In this document: one piece after another, positions 33,521 through 41,153 of the stretch
Position numbering within the stretch: the first letter of the stretch is position 1
Layout of the letters: every line of letters starts with the position of its first letter
Origin: Cellulomonas sp.
GTDB taxonomy: Bacteria > Actinomycetota > Actinomycetes > Actinomycetales > Cellulomonadaceae
NCBI RefSeq assembly: GCF_015234515.1
Contig: NZ_JADGMY010000023.1
Span: 1 to 64,000 of the forward strand
DNA: 64,000 nucleotides
Direction of reading: 5' to 3'
Made by a program: the position numbers and the translations under genes
Notes under the pieces: generated by a model
Seen by the model: the letters and a program-made list of their open reading frames with translations, nothing else
Databases searched by the model: none
Told to the model about the DNA's origin: nothing

Positions 33521-34575
33521 GGCCGGTCCGGCACGACCCGACCCGGGTTCGCCAGCACCTCGCCCAGCGGGAGGTCGGCGGGCAGCTGAGCGCTGCCGAC
33601 GCCACCACCGAGCGGCGTGACGACAGTGGGCTCGGCCCCGAGCCCGGCGTAGACGCACACCGTGCCGTCGGCGCCGTTGACCAGCGCCGACGCGGGGACG
33701 AGCGCGACGCGCGACGCCTCCGCCGCGACGACCTGCGCGGTGCCCTCGGTCGCCGGAGCGAGGGCGGTGCGGACGGCCTGCGCGTCCTCGGGCGACGTGA
33801 TCGCCCCCGAACCCGGCACGTACGGCACCTCGACGTCCCCGACGACGACGTGTGCCGCGCCCCCGAAGGCGCCGGCGCCGTCGACCCCGCCGGGCGGTTC
33901 GGTGACCTCGACGACGTCGGGGCGCGCCGGACCGCGCACGACAGGGACCCCCGGCCCGACGACGCCCCCCACGGCGACCAGCACCTCGGCGACGACGAGC
34001 GGCTCGGGGCCGATCCAGACGACGGACGCGGGGTCCATCTCGCGCACGCTGGGGCCACGGCCCCCGTCGCGGTTGAACGCCGCGACCGCGCGCGCGGTGC
34101 GCTCGCCGTACCGGCCGTCCGGCGCCGCCGTGAGATAGCCGAGGGTGGCGAGCATCTCCTGCAGCCGCCGGACGTCGGCGCCCACGTCGCCGGGACCCAG
34201 AGCGCGCCACAACGGCGCGCCGGACACCATCGCGCGCACCGGGCGGTCGTCGACCCGCAGCAGCTCGTCACCCGTGTCGTACGTGGACCCCGCAACCGGC
34301 GCGGCTGTGACCGTCCCGGTCACCGTGCCGGTGACCTCGCGTCCGGGGACGTCACCCACGGTGAGGCTGACGGTCGCACGCGCCCGGACGTCCTCGTGCG
34401 TGACGGGCACGACGACGGCGTCGACGTCTGCGGCAGACCGCGTGGGGTTCTCGGCGCGAGCGACCGCCCACCATCCCCCGAGGCCGAGGAGCGGCACGAC
34501 GAGGAGACCTGTGAGGACCACCCAGGTCACCGCGGCGCCCGTGCGCGGCGCCCGCGCACGTCCGTCACCCGCCAT
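33508..34575 (-). CDS. Peptidoglycan-binding HlyD-like adaptor of the ABC system
   Basis: 355 residues from ATG 34575 with caagggggcgag. One N-terminal membrane helix (VVLTGLLVVPLLGLGGWWAVA). A membrane-fusion-protein-like core contains a PG_binding_1 domain (GDVGADVRRLQEMLATLGYL, then GRYGERTARAVAAFNRD, about 130-175). A C-terminal beta region follows (VALVPASALVNGADGTVCVYAG). In Gram-positive actinomycetes such adaptors link ABC exporters to the cell wall. It heads a tightly overlapping three-gene operon and lies divergent from a small exported peptide and two lipoproteins. Confidence 0.85.
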   Translation of the reverse strand: MAGDGRARAPRTGAAVTWVVLTGLLVVPLLGLGGWWAVARAENPTRSAADVDAVVVPVTHEDVRARATVSLTVGDVPGREVTGTVTGTVTAAPVAGSTYDTGDELLRVDDRPVRAMVSGAPLWRALGPGDVGADVRRLQEMLATLGYLTAAPDGRYGERTARAVAAFNRDGGRGPSVREMDPASVVWIGPEPLVVAEVLVAVGGVVGPGVPVVRGPARPDVVEVTEPPGGVDGAGAFGGAAHVVVGDVEVPYVPGSGAITSPEDAQAVRTALAPATEGTAQVVAAEASRVALVPASALVNGADGTVCVYAGLGAEPTVVTPLGGGVGSAQLPADLPLGEVLANPGRVVPDRPCAS

Positions 34576-34609
34576 CTCGCCCCCTTGCTCCTGACGGCGT
34601 CGGCCTGCC

Positions 34610-34623
34610 GTGACTGTTGTCAC
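34610..34623. promoter_or_regulatory. Palindrome upstream of the adaptor operon
   Basis: GTGACtgttGTCAC is a perfect 5-bp inverted repeat with a 4-bp centre, 35 bp upstream of the adaptor start, in the divergent promoter region. It is a candidate regulator site. Confidence 0.35.
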
Positions 34624-34685
34624 GGTGCTGGCGACGGTGCAGGTTAGTGGCGGTGCGCACGCTCCCGCAATGGTCTGCCGCAGGC

Positions 34686-34714
34686 TTGTCGAGGCGTGGG
34701 GCGACCGCTAGGTT
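34686..34714 (+). promoter_or_regulatory. Sigma-70-like promoter for the exported-peptide operon
   Basis: TTGTCG (34686-34691) and TAGGTT (34709-34714) are separated by 17 bp, and the start codon at 34791 follows about 70 nt after the expected transcript start. Inferred by consensus matching. Confidence 0.45.
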
Positions 34715-34790
34715 CGCCCGTGACCACTCGCGGTCAGGGGGTTTCCGCGACGGTGCGGACGCCGCGGGTTGTCAGAAGGACTGACCGCAC

Positions 34791-34946
34791 ATGCGTATTC
34801 GCCATGTCCTCGCGTCGACGTCGGCTGCCGTCCTGCTCGGGACGACGGTGCTCGTCGGCACCGCTTCCGCCGGGTCGGCTGCCGGGTGCCGGGTGGCGGC
34901 GGGCACGGCTCGCGAGCTGAGCTCGTCCACGTACTCCGGCTCCTGA
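34791..34946 (+). CDS. Small exported peptide (51 residues)
   Basis: ATG 34791 with cagaaggactg upstream opens a 51-codon frame ending at TGA 34946. Residues 1-27 are a classical signal peptide (MRIRHVLASTSAAVLLGTTV, then LVGTASA with an AxA cleavage motif), leaving about 24 residues (GSAAGCRVAAGTARELSSST..). One cysteine is present. The downstream lipoprotein starts two bases after its stop, so they form an operon. Opposite an ABC system with a wall-binding adaptor, it could be the precursor or remnant of a secreted peptide, or a leader for the lipoprotein. No bacteriocin family could be recognised. Confidence 0.6.
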   Translation: MRIRHVLASTSAAVLLGTTVLVGTASAGSAAGCRVAAGTARELSSSTYSGS

Positions 34947-34948
34947 CG

Positions 34949-35569
34949 ATGGACCGAGTGGTCTCCCGCCGGCCGGTGGCCGTCGTCCTCGCGGCTACGG
35001 CGCTCCTGGCCGGGTGTTCCCCGGACGAGGGGTCGCCCGTGCCGGCCGACACGGACCCGGCAGCGGCCTTCGCGGCGGAGGCCCACGCTGCCGGCGCGGA
35101 CGAGGCGCAGGTGGCGGCGCTCACTGACGGCGAGGTGACGTACGCCGAGTACGAGGCCGCGATGAACCGCTCGTTCGAGTGCATGCGGACGCAGGGCTTC
35201 CAGGTCGACGTCAAGGGGGCCCGTCCGTACAACGGGGTGACCATCCTCGAATTCGAGGTCGGCGGCACGAACAGCGCCACGAACCTGGACACCGAGGCGG
35301 GACGCGCCCTGCTCGAGGACTGCAACCGCCGGCACAGCAGCCAGGTGGAGTCGTTCTGGCAGGCGATGAGCCCGGATGCCGTCGCCTACAACGAGCGCAG
35401 GGACGCCGCCCTGTCCCCGCTGCTGCGCGAGTGCCTCGACCGCAACGACGTGGACCTGGCCGAGGACGCGTCGATGCACGACATGATCGCGGCCGCCACG
35501 GACTTGCTCGTCAGGACGGACGGAACCGACTGCGTCACCGAGATCGGCTACCCCACGTGGGACGGCTGA
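34949..35569 (+). CDS. Lipoprotein with conserved CMRxQGF-type motif
   Basis: 206 residues from ATG 34949. Signal with lipobox ATALLAGC (Cys about 24). The mature part is acidic and helical: VTYAEYEAAMNRSFECMRTQGFQVDV, then RALLEDCNRRHSSQVESFWQAM and LLRECLDRNDVDLAE, ending DGTDCVTEIGYP. The ECMxxxGF pattern with further spaced cysteines is seen in actinobacterial lipoproteins located beside ABC systems with peptidoglycan-binding adaptors. The function is unknown. Its end overlaps the next lipoprotein by 13 bp. Confidence 0.8.
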   Translation: MDRVVSRRPVAVVLAATALLAGCSPDEGSPVPADTDPAAAFAAEAHAAGADEAQVAALTDGEVTYAEYEAAMNRSFECMRTQGFQVDVKGARPYNGVTILEFEVGGTNSATNLDTEAGRALLEDCNRRHSSQVESFWQAMSPDAVAYNERRDAALSPLLRECLDRNDVDLAEDASMHDMIAAATDLLVRTDGTDCVTEIGYPTWDG

Positions 35570-36000
35570 GAGGACGCGCCGCGGTGGCGCTCGCCGTGGC
35601 GCTGCTGGCGACCGGGTGCTCGACCGATGACGGGCCGACCCTGGAGTCGCTCGGCGCGTCGGACCTGGCAGGCCGCAACGGCGCCGGGTACGACGGCGCG
35701 TGCGCCTCTCTGCCGCAGCCCGAGCACGCCGTCACGGTGTCGTGCGCCGACGGCGGGTCCACGGCGGTCCTGTCCCTCACGCTCGAGCCGGCCGCGTACG
35801 CGGTCGTGCTCGTGTGCGGTGGCAGCGGCGACGTGACACTGGAGTCCTCGGCGTTCGAGACCGTCACGGTCCCGTGCGCCACCGGCGCGGACCCGGCCGT
35901 CGCCCCGGCGTTCGCCCTCGAGGACCGCACGTCGGCCGAGGTGCGCGTCACCGGGACCGGAACCTCCACCAAGGCCATGCTTCTCGTCGCGCAGCCCTGA
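35557..36000 (+). CDS. Small lipoprotein
   Basis: 147 residues from GTG 35557. The short signal (VGRLRGRAAVALAVALLATG) ends in lipobox LLATGC at residue 21. The mature part is a beta-rich domain (EHAVTVSCADGGSTAVLSLTL; YAVVLVCGGSGDVTLES; SAEVRVTGTGTSTKAMLLVA) with two cysteine pairs likely. No known family. It overlaps the preceding lipoprotein gene and is followed by a strong hairpin terminator. Confidence 0.72.
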   Translation: MGRLRGRAAVALAVALLATGCSTDDGPTLESLGASDLAGRNGAGYDGACASLPQPEHAVTVSCADGGSTAVLSLTLEPAAYAVVLVCGGSGDVTLESSAFETVTVPCATGADPAVAPAFALEDRTSAEVRVTGTGTSTKAMLLVAQP

Positions 36001-36014
36001 CGCCCTCCCGACGA

Positions 36015-36054
36015 CAGAAGCGCCCACACCCTCGAACGGGTGCGGGCGCTTCTG
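36015..36054. terminator. Bidirectional hairpin terminator
   Basis: cagaagcgcccacaccc (36015-36031) pairs with gggtgcgggcgcttctg (36038-36054) with one mismatch and a 6-base loop. It lies between the stop of the lipoprotein gene (36000) and the stop of the convergent LPMO gene (36080). Confidence 0.8.
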
Positions 36055-36079
36055 CGCTGCGATGTCGCGGGTCAGCGGG

Positions 36080-37240
36080 TCAGCGGATGACGCAGGGCTG
36101 GCCGTTGAGGGTCGCGTCCGTCACCTGCTTCGGCGTGCCCGCGCCGATGAAGCCGAACGTCACGGCGTTGTGGTGCGCGATCGTGGGGTTCCACGCCGCG
36201 TTCTTCACGGTGACGGTCGAGCCCGACTGGGTCGCGACCGCGCTCCATGACTGCTGGACCTGCTCGCCGTTGGCGAACTTCCAGCTGACCTCCCAGCCGT
36301 TCACGGGCTCCATCGTCGCGTTGAACACGGTGACGTTGCCCTGGAACCCGCCGGGCCACGAGCTCGACGTGTCGACCTCGACCTCGCACACCGAGTCGTC
36401 CGGCACGGTCTGCGTCGGGGTCGGCGTCGGGGTGGGCGTCGGCGTCTGCGTCGGCGTGACCGACGGCGTCGGGGTCGGGGTCGGCGTCGGGGTGACCGTC
36501 GGCGTCGGCGTCGGCGTGACCGTCGGCGTCGGGGTCGGCGTCACGCCGCCGCCACCACCGAAGTCCACGTCCACGCAGTTGTAGAACGCCTCGGGGCTGT
36601 CCGTGCGCTCCCAGATGTTGAACAGGATGTGCTTGCCGCTCTTGTTCGACGGCAGCTTCACGTTCCACCAGTACTCGGGCCCGGCGACGCCGCCCTCGCG
36701 CAGCGGCGGGTCGAGGACGCGGTCGAACGGCGCGGCCTCGAGGTCGTCCCAGCCGATCGGCTCGTTCTGGTTCCAGCCGTCCTTCGTGATCCACGTCGTG
36801 AAGTACCCGGGGTGACGCGCGACCGCGGCGTACTCGAACGTCATCGTCTGACCGGGGGTGACCTTGGTGGTCGGCCACGCGGACGACGGCGTGTTGAAGG
36901 CGGCGAACTTGGAGTCCGGGCCGCAGAGCTTGCCGTCCGGGATGGTCTCGTGGCGGCCGTTGATGGTGCCGAGCAGGTCGCCGAACCAGTTGTAGAACCC
37001 GTAGCTGTTGTCGGCGAAGGCGTTCTGGCAGGCCGCGTTGGTCGGCCGCATGTTGCCGGCCTCGCCGGCGGCCTGGCCGCCTGCCAGGCCGTCCTGGTAG
37101 CAGACCCACGTGCGGGTGGGCGGGTTGGTGAGGCCGCCGTGCGCCTGCGCTGCGGTGGGGATGGCGATGAGGGCGGTCGCGACCAGCGCTGTGGCGGCGA
37201 CACCGCCCAGCGTGCGGCGGGTGGATCTCGGTCGGGGCAT
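36080..37240 (-). CDS. Secreted AA10 lytic polysaccharide monooxygenase with CBM2 (CelS2/LPMO10C-like)
   Basis: 386 residues from ATG 37240. Signal peptide 1-33 ending AAQA, so the mature protein begins with the copper-ligand His (HGGLTNPPTRTW). The second histidine-brace His is in YAAVARHPGYFTTW. The GGQAAGEAGNMRPTNAACQNAF region resembles C1-oxidising cellulose-active LPMO10s. A Thr-Pro linker (about 235-285, TPTPT repeats) leads to a C-terminal CBM2 (VCEVEVDTSSSWPGGFQGNV; PVNGWEVSWKF; AAWNP). The copper enzyme oxidatively cleaves crystalline cellulose outside the cell. A LacI-like operator lies about 110 bp upstream. Confidence 0.95.
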   Translation of the reverse strand: MPRPRSTRRTLGGVAATALVATALIAIPTAAQAHGGLTNPPTRTWVCYQDGLAGGQAAGEAGNMRPTNAACQNAFADNSYGFYNWFGDLLGTINGRHETIPDGKLCGPDSKFAAFNTPSSAWPTTKVTPGQTMTFEYAAVARHPGYFTTWITKDGWNQNEPIGWDDLEAAPFDRVLDPPLREGGVAGPEYWWNVKLPSNKSGKHILFNIWERTDSPEAFYNCVDVDFGGGGGVTPTPTPTVTPTPTPTVTPTPTPTPTPSVTPTQTPTPTPTPTPTQTVPDDSVCEVEVDTSSSWPGGFQGNVTVFNATMEPVNGWEVSWKFANGEQVQQSWSAVATQSGSTVTVKNAAWNPTIAHHNAVTFGFIGAGTPKQVTDATLNGQPCVIR

Positions 37241-37345
37241 GCGGGGGTTCCCTCTCGCGCGAGCGGCCGTCGGGCCGCAGGGGGCAGGGCACCAGCTGGT
37301 GCGGTGTGGCCCCAGGGTGGGGACCGCGCCAGGTCCGAACAACCC

Positions 37346-37362
37346 GGCTAAACGTTTCCAGC
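37346..37362. promoter_or_regulatory. LacI-type operator upstream of the first LPMO gene
   Basis: GGCTAAACGTTTCCAGC contains the AAACGTTT palindrome with central CG typical of LacI-family sites. It closely matches a site in front of the second LPMO gene (GTGCTAACCGTTTCAGC). Confidence 0.6.
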
Positions 37363-37464
37363 ACCTGGGACGCCCCGCACGGGAGGCGGTCGCGGCGCCA
37401 CGCGGACGAGTGATCTCACGGACCTCTCACTTCCCGCACTCGGCGGATCGGGGGTCGAGGCCCG

Positions 37465-38907
37465 ATGATGGGCAGCGTGACGCGCAGGGGCACGACCGCC
37501 AAGGGTGCGCACCGAGGTGGTCTCTCGGCTGCGGACCTCGGTGGCGTGCGCGGACTCGCGGTCGCGGCGCACCGGTTCGACGCCTGCCGGCACGTCGAGG
37601 AGGTGGTCGCCGCGGCGGCCCAGACGGCGGTCGACGTCCTCGGCGCCGACGCGTGCGCGGTGGCCCGGATCACGCAGGAGACGTGCCGGGTCGTGCACCT
37701 CGAGCCGCCGAGCAACGACCCCCGCTGGCACCAGTTCCTCAGCACCACGTACCGCGCGGACGAGCGTCCCGCCCTGCGCGCGCTGCTGCGCAACCGCGAG
37801 AGCTGGGTCGCGCACGCGTTCGACGCCCAGGGCCGGTCCGTGCGCCCCGGCGACACGTCCGCGGGCGACCGCGTCGAGGTCGAGCTGCTGCGTGAGGTCG
37901 GGGCGGCCTCCGCGCTGACGTCGCCCGTCGTCGTCAACGACGCGGTGTGGGGCCAGATCACCGTGGTGCGCGACTTCGACGCCCCGCTGTTCCACGCCGA
38001 CGACGTCGCGACGGCCGAGGTGCTCGCCGCGCTCGCCGCCGGTGCCATCGCGCGCGTCGACCTCGAGCAGCAGATGCGGCACATCATCGCGGACGACCCC
38101 CTCACGGGCCTGGCGAACCGGCGGACCGCCGACCAGGCCGCGGAGGTCGCGCTGGCGTCGGGCCGCGAGACGTGCGTCGTGATGTGCGACGTCGACGGCC
38201 TCAAGCGCGTCAACGACGAGCTGGGCCACGACGCCGGTGACGACCTGCTGCGCGCGGTCGCGGACGTCCTGCGCCGCGCGGCCGACGCCATCCCGGGCGC
38301 CACGGCGGCCCGCATCGGCGGCGACGAGTTCTGCCTGGTCACGACCGACCAGCCGCGGGAGGTCGTCGCGACGACGATGGCGACGACGGTCGCCAAGTTC
38401 CCGCTGCCGCACGGCGCCGCGATCTCCTACGGCATCGCGTCGACCGCCGTCATGGGGTCGGTGGAGGCCCGGCACCTGTTCCGCCGTGCCGACCAGGCCC
38501 AGTACCAGGCGAAGCGGCGCCGGGCCCGCGCCCGCGCGCGCACCACCCCGCCGATCGCCGACCCGCTGCAGGCCGTCGAGCGACTCACGGCGAGCGGTGC
38601 CGTCGCGATCGGTGCAGCCGCGCCCGCGGTCGTGCCGCGGCTGTGCGCGTTCGCCGCCGCGGCGACCGAGACGCTCGGTGGCGACTCGTGGGCGGTCCGC
38701 GAGCGCATGCCCGGGTCCGAGACGTTCACGACGGTCGCCCGCGGCGGCAGCCCGGCCGACGTCTCCGAGACGCGGCTGCTCACGGTCGAGCGCGACGAGT
38801 GGGTCGTGGAGATCGCCGTGGCCGCGGCGGCCTCGACGGGCCGTCAGGTGCAGACGGCCCTGAGCGCGCTGGTCGCGATCGCGGTCCTCGACGTCGGGAC
38901 GCCCTGA
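37465..38907 (+). CDS. GAF-GGDEF diguanylate cyclase
   Basis: 480 residues from ATG 37465 (ATG-ATG; GTG 37477 also possible). An N-terminal GAF domain (about 30-200: HRFDACRHVEEVVAAAAQTA, SPVVVNDAVWGQITVVRDF) is followed by a GGDEF domain (about 210-350). The latter has DDPLTGLANRRTAD, CDVDGLKRVNDELGHDAGDD and the intact active site RIGGDEFCLV. The last about 110 residues resemble another, degenerate GAF module. No membrane segment or EAL domain. It synthesises cyclic di-GMP in response to a ligand or redox cue bound by GAF. Divergent from the LPMO gene across the shared regulatory region. Confidence 0.9.
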   Translation: MMGSVTRRGTTAKGAHRGGLSAADLGGVRGLAVAAHRFDACRHVEEVVAAAAQTAVDVLGADACAVARITQETCRVVHLEPPSNDPRWHQFLSTTYRADERPALRALLRNRESWVAHAFDAQGRSVRPGDTSAGDRVEVELLREVGAASALTSPVVVNDAVWGQITVVRDFDAPLFHADDVATAEVLAALAAGAIARVDLEQQMRHIIADDPLTGLANRRTADQAAEVALASGRETCVVMCDVDGLKRVNDELGHDAGDDLLRAVADVLRRAADAIPGATAARIGGDEFCLVTTDQPREVVATTMATTVAKFPLPHGAAISYGIASTAVMGSVEARHLFRRADQAQYQAKRRRARARARTTPPIADPLQAVERLTASGAVAIGAAAPAVVPRLCAFAAAATETLGGDSWAVRERMPGSETFTTVARGGSPADVSETRLLTVERDEWVVEIAVAAAASTGRQVQTALSALVAIAVLDVGTP

Positions 38908-38958
38908 GCACGTCCCGCCGAAGCGCGACCCCTCACGCCCTCGCGCGCCCTGACGCCG

Positions 38959-40872
38959 TCAGCCGTGCAGCGGCAGGACGAGCACCGCCGGGGCGTCGGC
39001 CACGACGCGCACCGGGACACCCCAGTCCTGGGCGGCCAGGTGGCAGGCCGGGTGCTCGATCGCCGGGTCGGCGTCGCAGCTCGCGGCGCGGGCGGTCACG
39101 TGCAGGACGCCCTCGCCGACGCTCGGGTCCAGCCGCAGCGTGCGGGTGAGCGCGACGTCGTCACCCGCACCGTCGAGGATCAGCCCGGGCGGCGTGGCCG
39201 ACACCTGCAGCGACGTCGACGGGCCCCACCGGTCGTCGAGCTTCTGCCCGGCCGCCGGGTGGAACACGACCTCGAGCGCGACGTCGGCACCGATCTCGGT
39301 GACGGGCCGCTGCGTGCGGTGCGCACCGCCGTCGACCTGGGTGCCCGCGCCGGCCGGCAGCGGCACGCGGGTGAGCCGGTGCGCGGCGGACTCGACGACC
39401 AGCACGTGGTCGGCGTCGCCCGCCGGCAGGACGAGCCCGCTGGGCTCGGCGAGGTCCGTCGCGAGCGTCGAGACCGTGCCGCCGTCGTCCCCCGGGACCC
39501 AGCGGCGCAGCGCACCGTTGTAGGTGTCGGCGACGAGCACCGAGCCGTCAGGCAGCGCCGCGACGCCCAGCGGGTGCTGGAACAGGGCCTGGTCCGCTGC
39601 CCCGTCGCGGTGGCCGAAGTCGAAGAGGCCCGTCCCCGCGACGCTGTGCACGTGCGCGTCGGCCGGGTCGAGCCGACGCAGGGCCGAGGTCTCGGCGTCG
39701 GCCAGCCAGACCTGCCCGGCGGCGTCGACCGACAGCCCCGACGGCTGCGCGAACCACGACTGCTCCGGTCCACCGTCCACGAGGCCCTCGTTCATGGTCC
39801 CCGCGAGGTGGGTGACCGAGCCCTGCTCAGCGTCGAACGTCCACAGCGTGTGGTTGCCCGCCATGGCGACGACGAACGCGGCGAGCTGCGGCGACCACGC
39901 GACGTCCCAGGGCGAGGACAGCTTGACCTGCCGCGCCGGCCACCGGTCGCCGACGCCGGCCTCGACGGGGCTCGACGTGCCGCCCGCGGCCGGGGTGACG
40001 TTGTCCACGGCGCCGACCATGTACTGCTCGCCCGTGCCCGCGACGGTCGTGACGTGCCCGTCGGCCAGGCGCACACCGCGCAGCGCGTGGTTGACCGTGT
40101 CGGCGACGAGCACGTCGTACCCGAGGCGCTCGCGCAGGTCGTCCGGCACGAGGCACAGGCCGTTCGGCTCGCTGAACCGGGCCTCGTCCGGACCCCCGTC
40201 GACCAGCCCGCGCTCGCCCGACCCGATGCGCCGCACGAGCGTCTCGCCGTCGGCCGCCACCTCGGTGAGCGCGTGGTGCCCGGCGTCGGCGACGAGGAAC
40301 GTGCCACCCGGCAGCTCGACCGCCTTGGCGGGGAACCGCAGGGTCGTCGGCTGCGGCGTCGGGGCGACGTACGGGCCGTCGCCGCGGTGCAGCGTGCCCT
40401 TGGCCTCATGCTCGGCGACGAGCTCGTTCACCAGCGTCTCGACCGCGTGCGCGTGCCCCTCGCCCGCCATCTGCGCGACGACGTACCCCTCGGGGTCGAT
40501 GACGACGAGCGTCGGCCAGGCGCGCGCGGTGAACGCCTGCCACGTCACCAGGTCCGGGTCGTCGAGCACCGGGTGGTGCACCTCGTAGCGCTCGACGGCC
40601 GCAGCGAGCGCCACCGGGTCCGCCTCGTGGACGAACTTGGGCGAGTGCACGCCGACGATGACCAGGACGTCGCGGTGCCGCTCCTCGATCTCCCGCAGCT
40701 CGTCCAGGACGTGCAGGCAGTTGATGCAGCAGAAGGTCCAGAAGTCCAGGACGACGACCTTCCCGCGCAGGTCGGCGAGGGTCACGTCCTTGCCCCCGGT
40801 GTTGAGCCAGCCGCGTCCGACCAGCTCGGACGCGCGGACACGGGGCAGGCGCGGGGCGGCGGTAGACGTCAC
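38959..40872 (-). CDS. Thioredoxin-like / NHL-repeat protein (NHLRC2-like)
   Basis: 637 residues from GTG 40872; ATG 40881 is an alternative. The N-terminal thioredoxin-like domain (about 1-160) has LRGKVVVLDFWTFCCINCLH, where CCINC replaces the usual CxxC, and WPTLVVIDPEGYVVAQMAGEG. A propeller of NHL repeats follows (RFSEPNGLCLVPDDLRERLG; VLVADTVNHALRGVRL; WFAQPSGLSVDAAGQVWLAD; LFQHPLGVAALPDGSVLVAD). A C-terminal beta-sandwich closes the protein. No signal peptide. Homologues occur from bacteria to humans, where NHLRC2 is essential, but the biochemical role is unresolved; a redox function is likely. Confidence 0.88.
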   Translation of the reverse strand: MTSTAAPRLPRVRASELVGRGWLNTGGKDVTLADLRGKVVVLDFWTFCCINCLHVLDELREIEERHRDVLVIVGVHSPKFVHEADPVALAAAVERYEVHHPVLDDPDLVTWQAFTARAWPTLVVIDPEGYVVAQMAGEGHAHAVETLVNELVAEHEAKGTLHRGDGPYVAPTPQPTTLRFPAKAVELPGGTFLVADAGHHALTEVAADGETLVRRIGSGERGLVDGGPDEARFSEPNGLCLVPDDLRERLGYDVLVADTVNHALRGVRLADGHVTTVAGTGEQYMVGAVDNVTPAAGGTSSPVEAGVGDRWPARQVKLSSPWDVAWSPQLAAFVVAMAGNHTLWTFDAEQGSVTHLAGTMNEGLVDGGPEQSWFAQPSGLSVDAAGQVWLADAETSALRRLDPADAHVHSVAGTGLFDFGHRDGAADQALFQHPLGVAALPDGSVLVADTYNGALRRWVPGDDGGTVSTLATDLAEPSGLVLPAGDADHVLVVESAAHRLTRVPLPAGAGTQVDGGAHRTQRPVTEIGADVALEVVFHPAAGQKLDDRWGPSTSLQVSATPPGLILDGAGDDVALTRTLRLDPSVGEGVLHVTARAASCDADPAIEHPACHLAAQDWGVPVRVVADAPAVLVLPLHG

Positions 40873-40956
40873 GCGGCACATTCTCTCCGACGCGCCGCAT
40901 GCTCCCCCGCGCGGGCCACCAGCTGGGAACGTCTCGTCGAACGCGGTGGAAGGACG

Positions 40957-41011
40957 CCGAGCGCGGGTGTCGTTTCGCCCGCGCTCGGGTGCTGTCCCCC
41001 GCGCTCGGCGC
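40957..41011. repeat. Second full member of the dispersed palindrome family
   Basis: ccgagcgcgggtgtcgtttcgcccgcgctcgg.. matches the core of the palindrome at 2847-2879 with a few differences, and is followed by another gcgctcggcg arm. It lies in the gap between the NHL-repeat gene and the LPMO terminator. Confidence 0.65.
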
Positions 41012-41035
41012 AGGGTCCGCACAGGGGGACGCGCT

Positions 41036-41077
41036 GACGGCCGGGCACAGCCGAAGGGGTGGCTGTGCCCGGCCGTC
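41036..41077 (-). terminator. Hairpin terminator after the second LPMO gene
   Basis: A perfect 17-bp stem, 41036-41052 (ending gccgggcacagcc) with 41061-41077 (starting ggctgtgcccggc), and an 8-base loop. It lies about 77 bp downstream of the LPMO stop on the minus strand. Confidence 0.75.
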
Positions 41078-41153
41078 GAGCCGTGCTACCCGTGGGTCGT
41101 GCCCCCACGGGGGTCGTGCACCGCCGGCGGGGGCCGACGGGTCAGGGGGTGCG

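Noticed and set aside
34791..34946. Lactococcin-972-type bacteriocin
   Set aside because: The mature part is only about 24 residues and lacks the aromatic/His pattern of that family; the ABC system alone is not enough.
36410..36540. DNA tandem repeat as a possible variable-number locus
   Set aside because: It encodes the Thr-Pro linker of the LPMO; such linkers are normally repetitive at DNA level. The same applies to 41450-41560.
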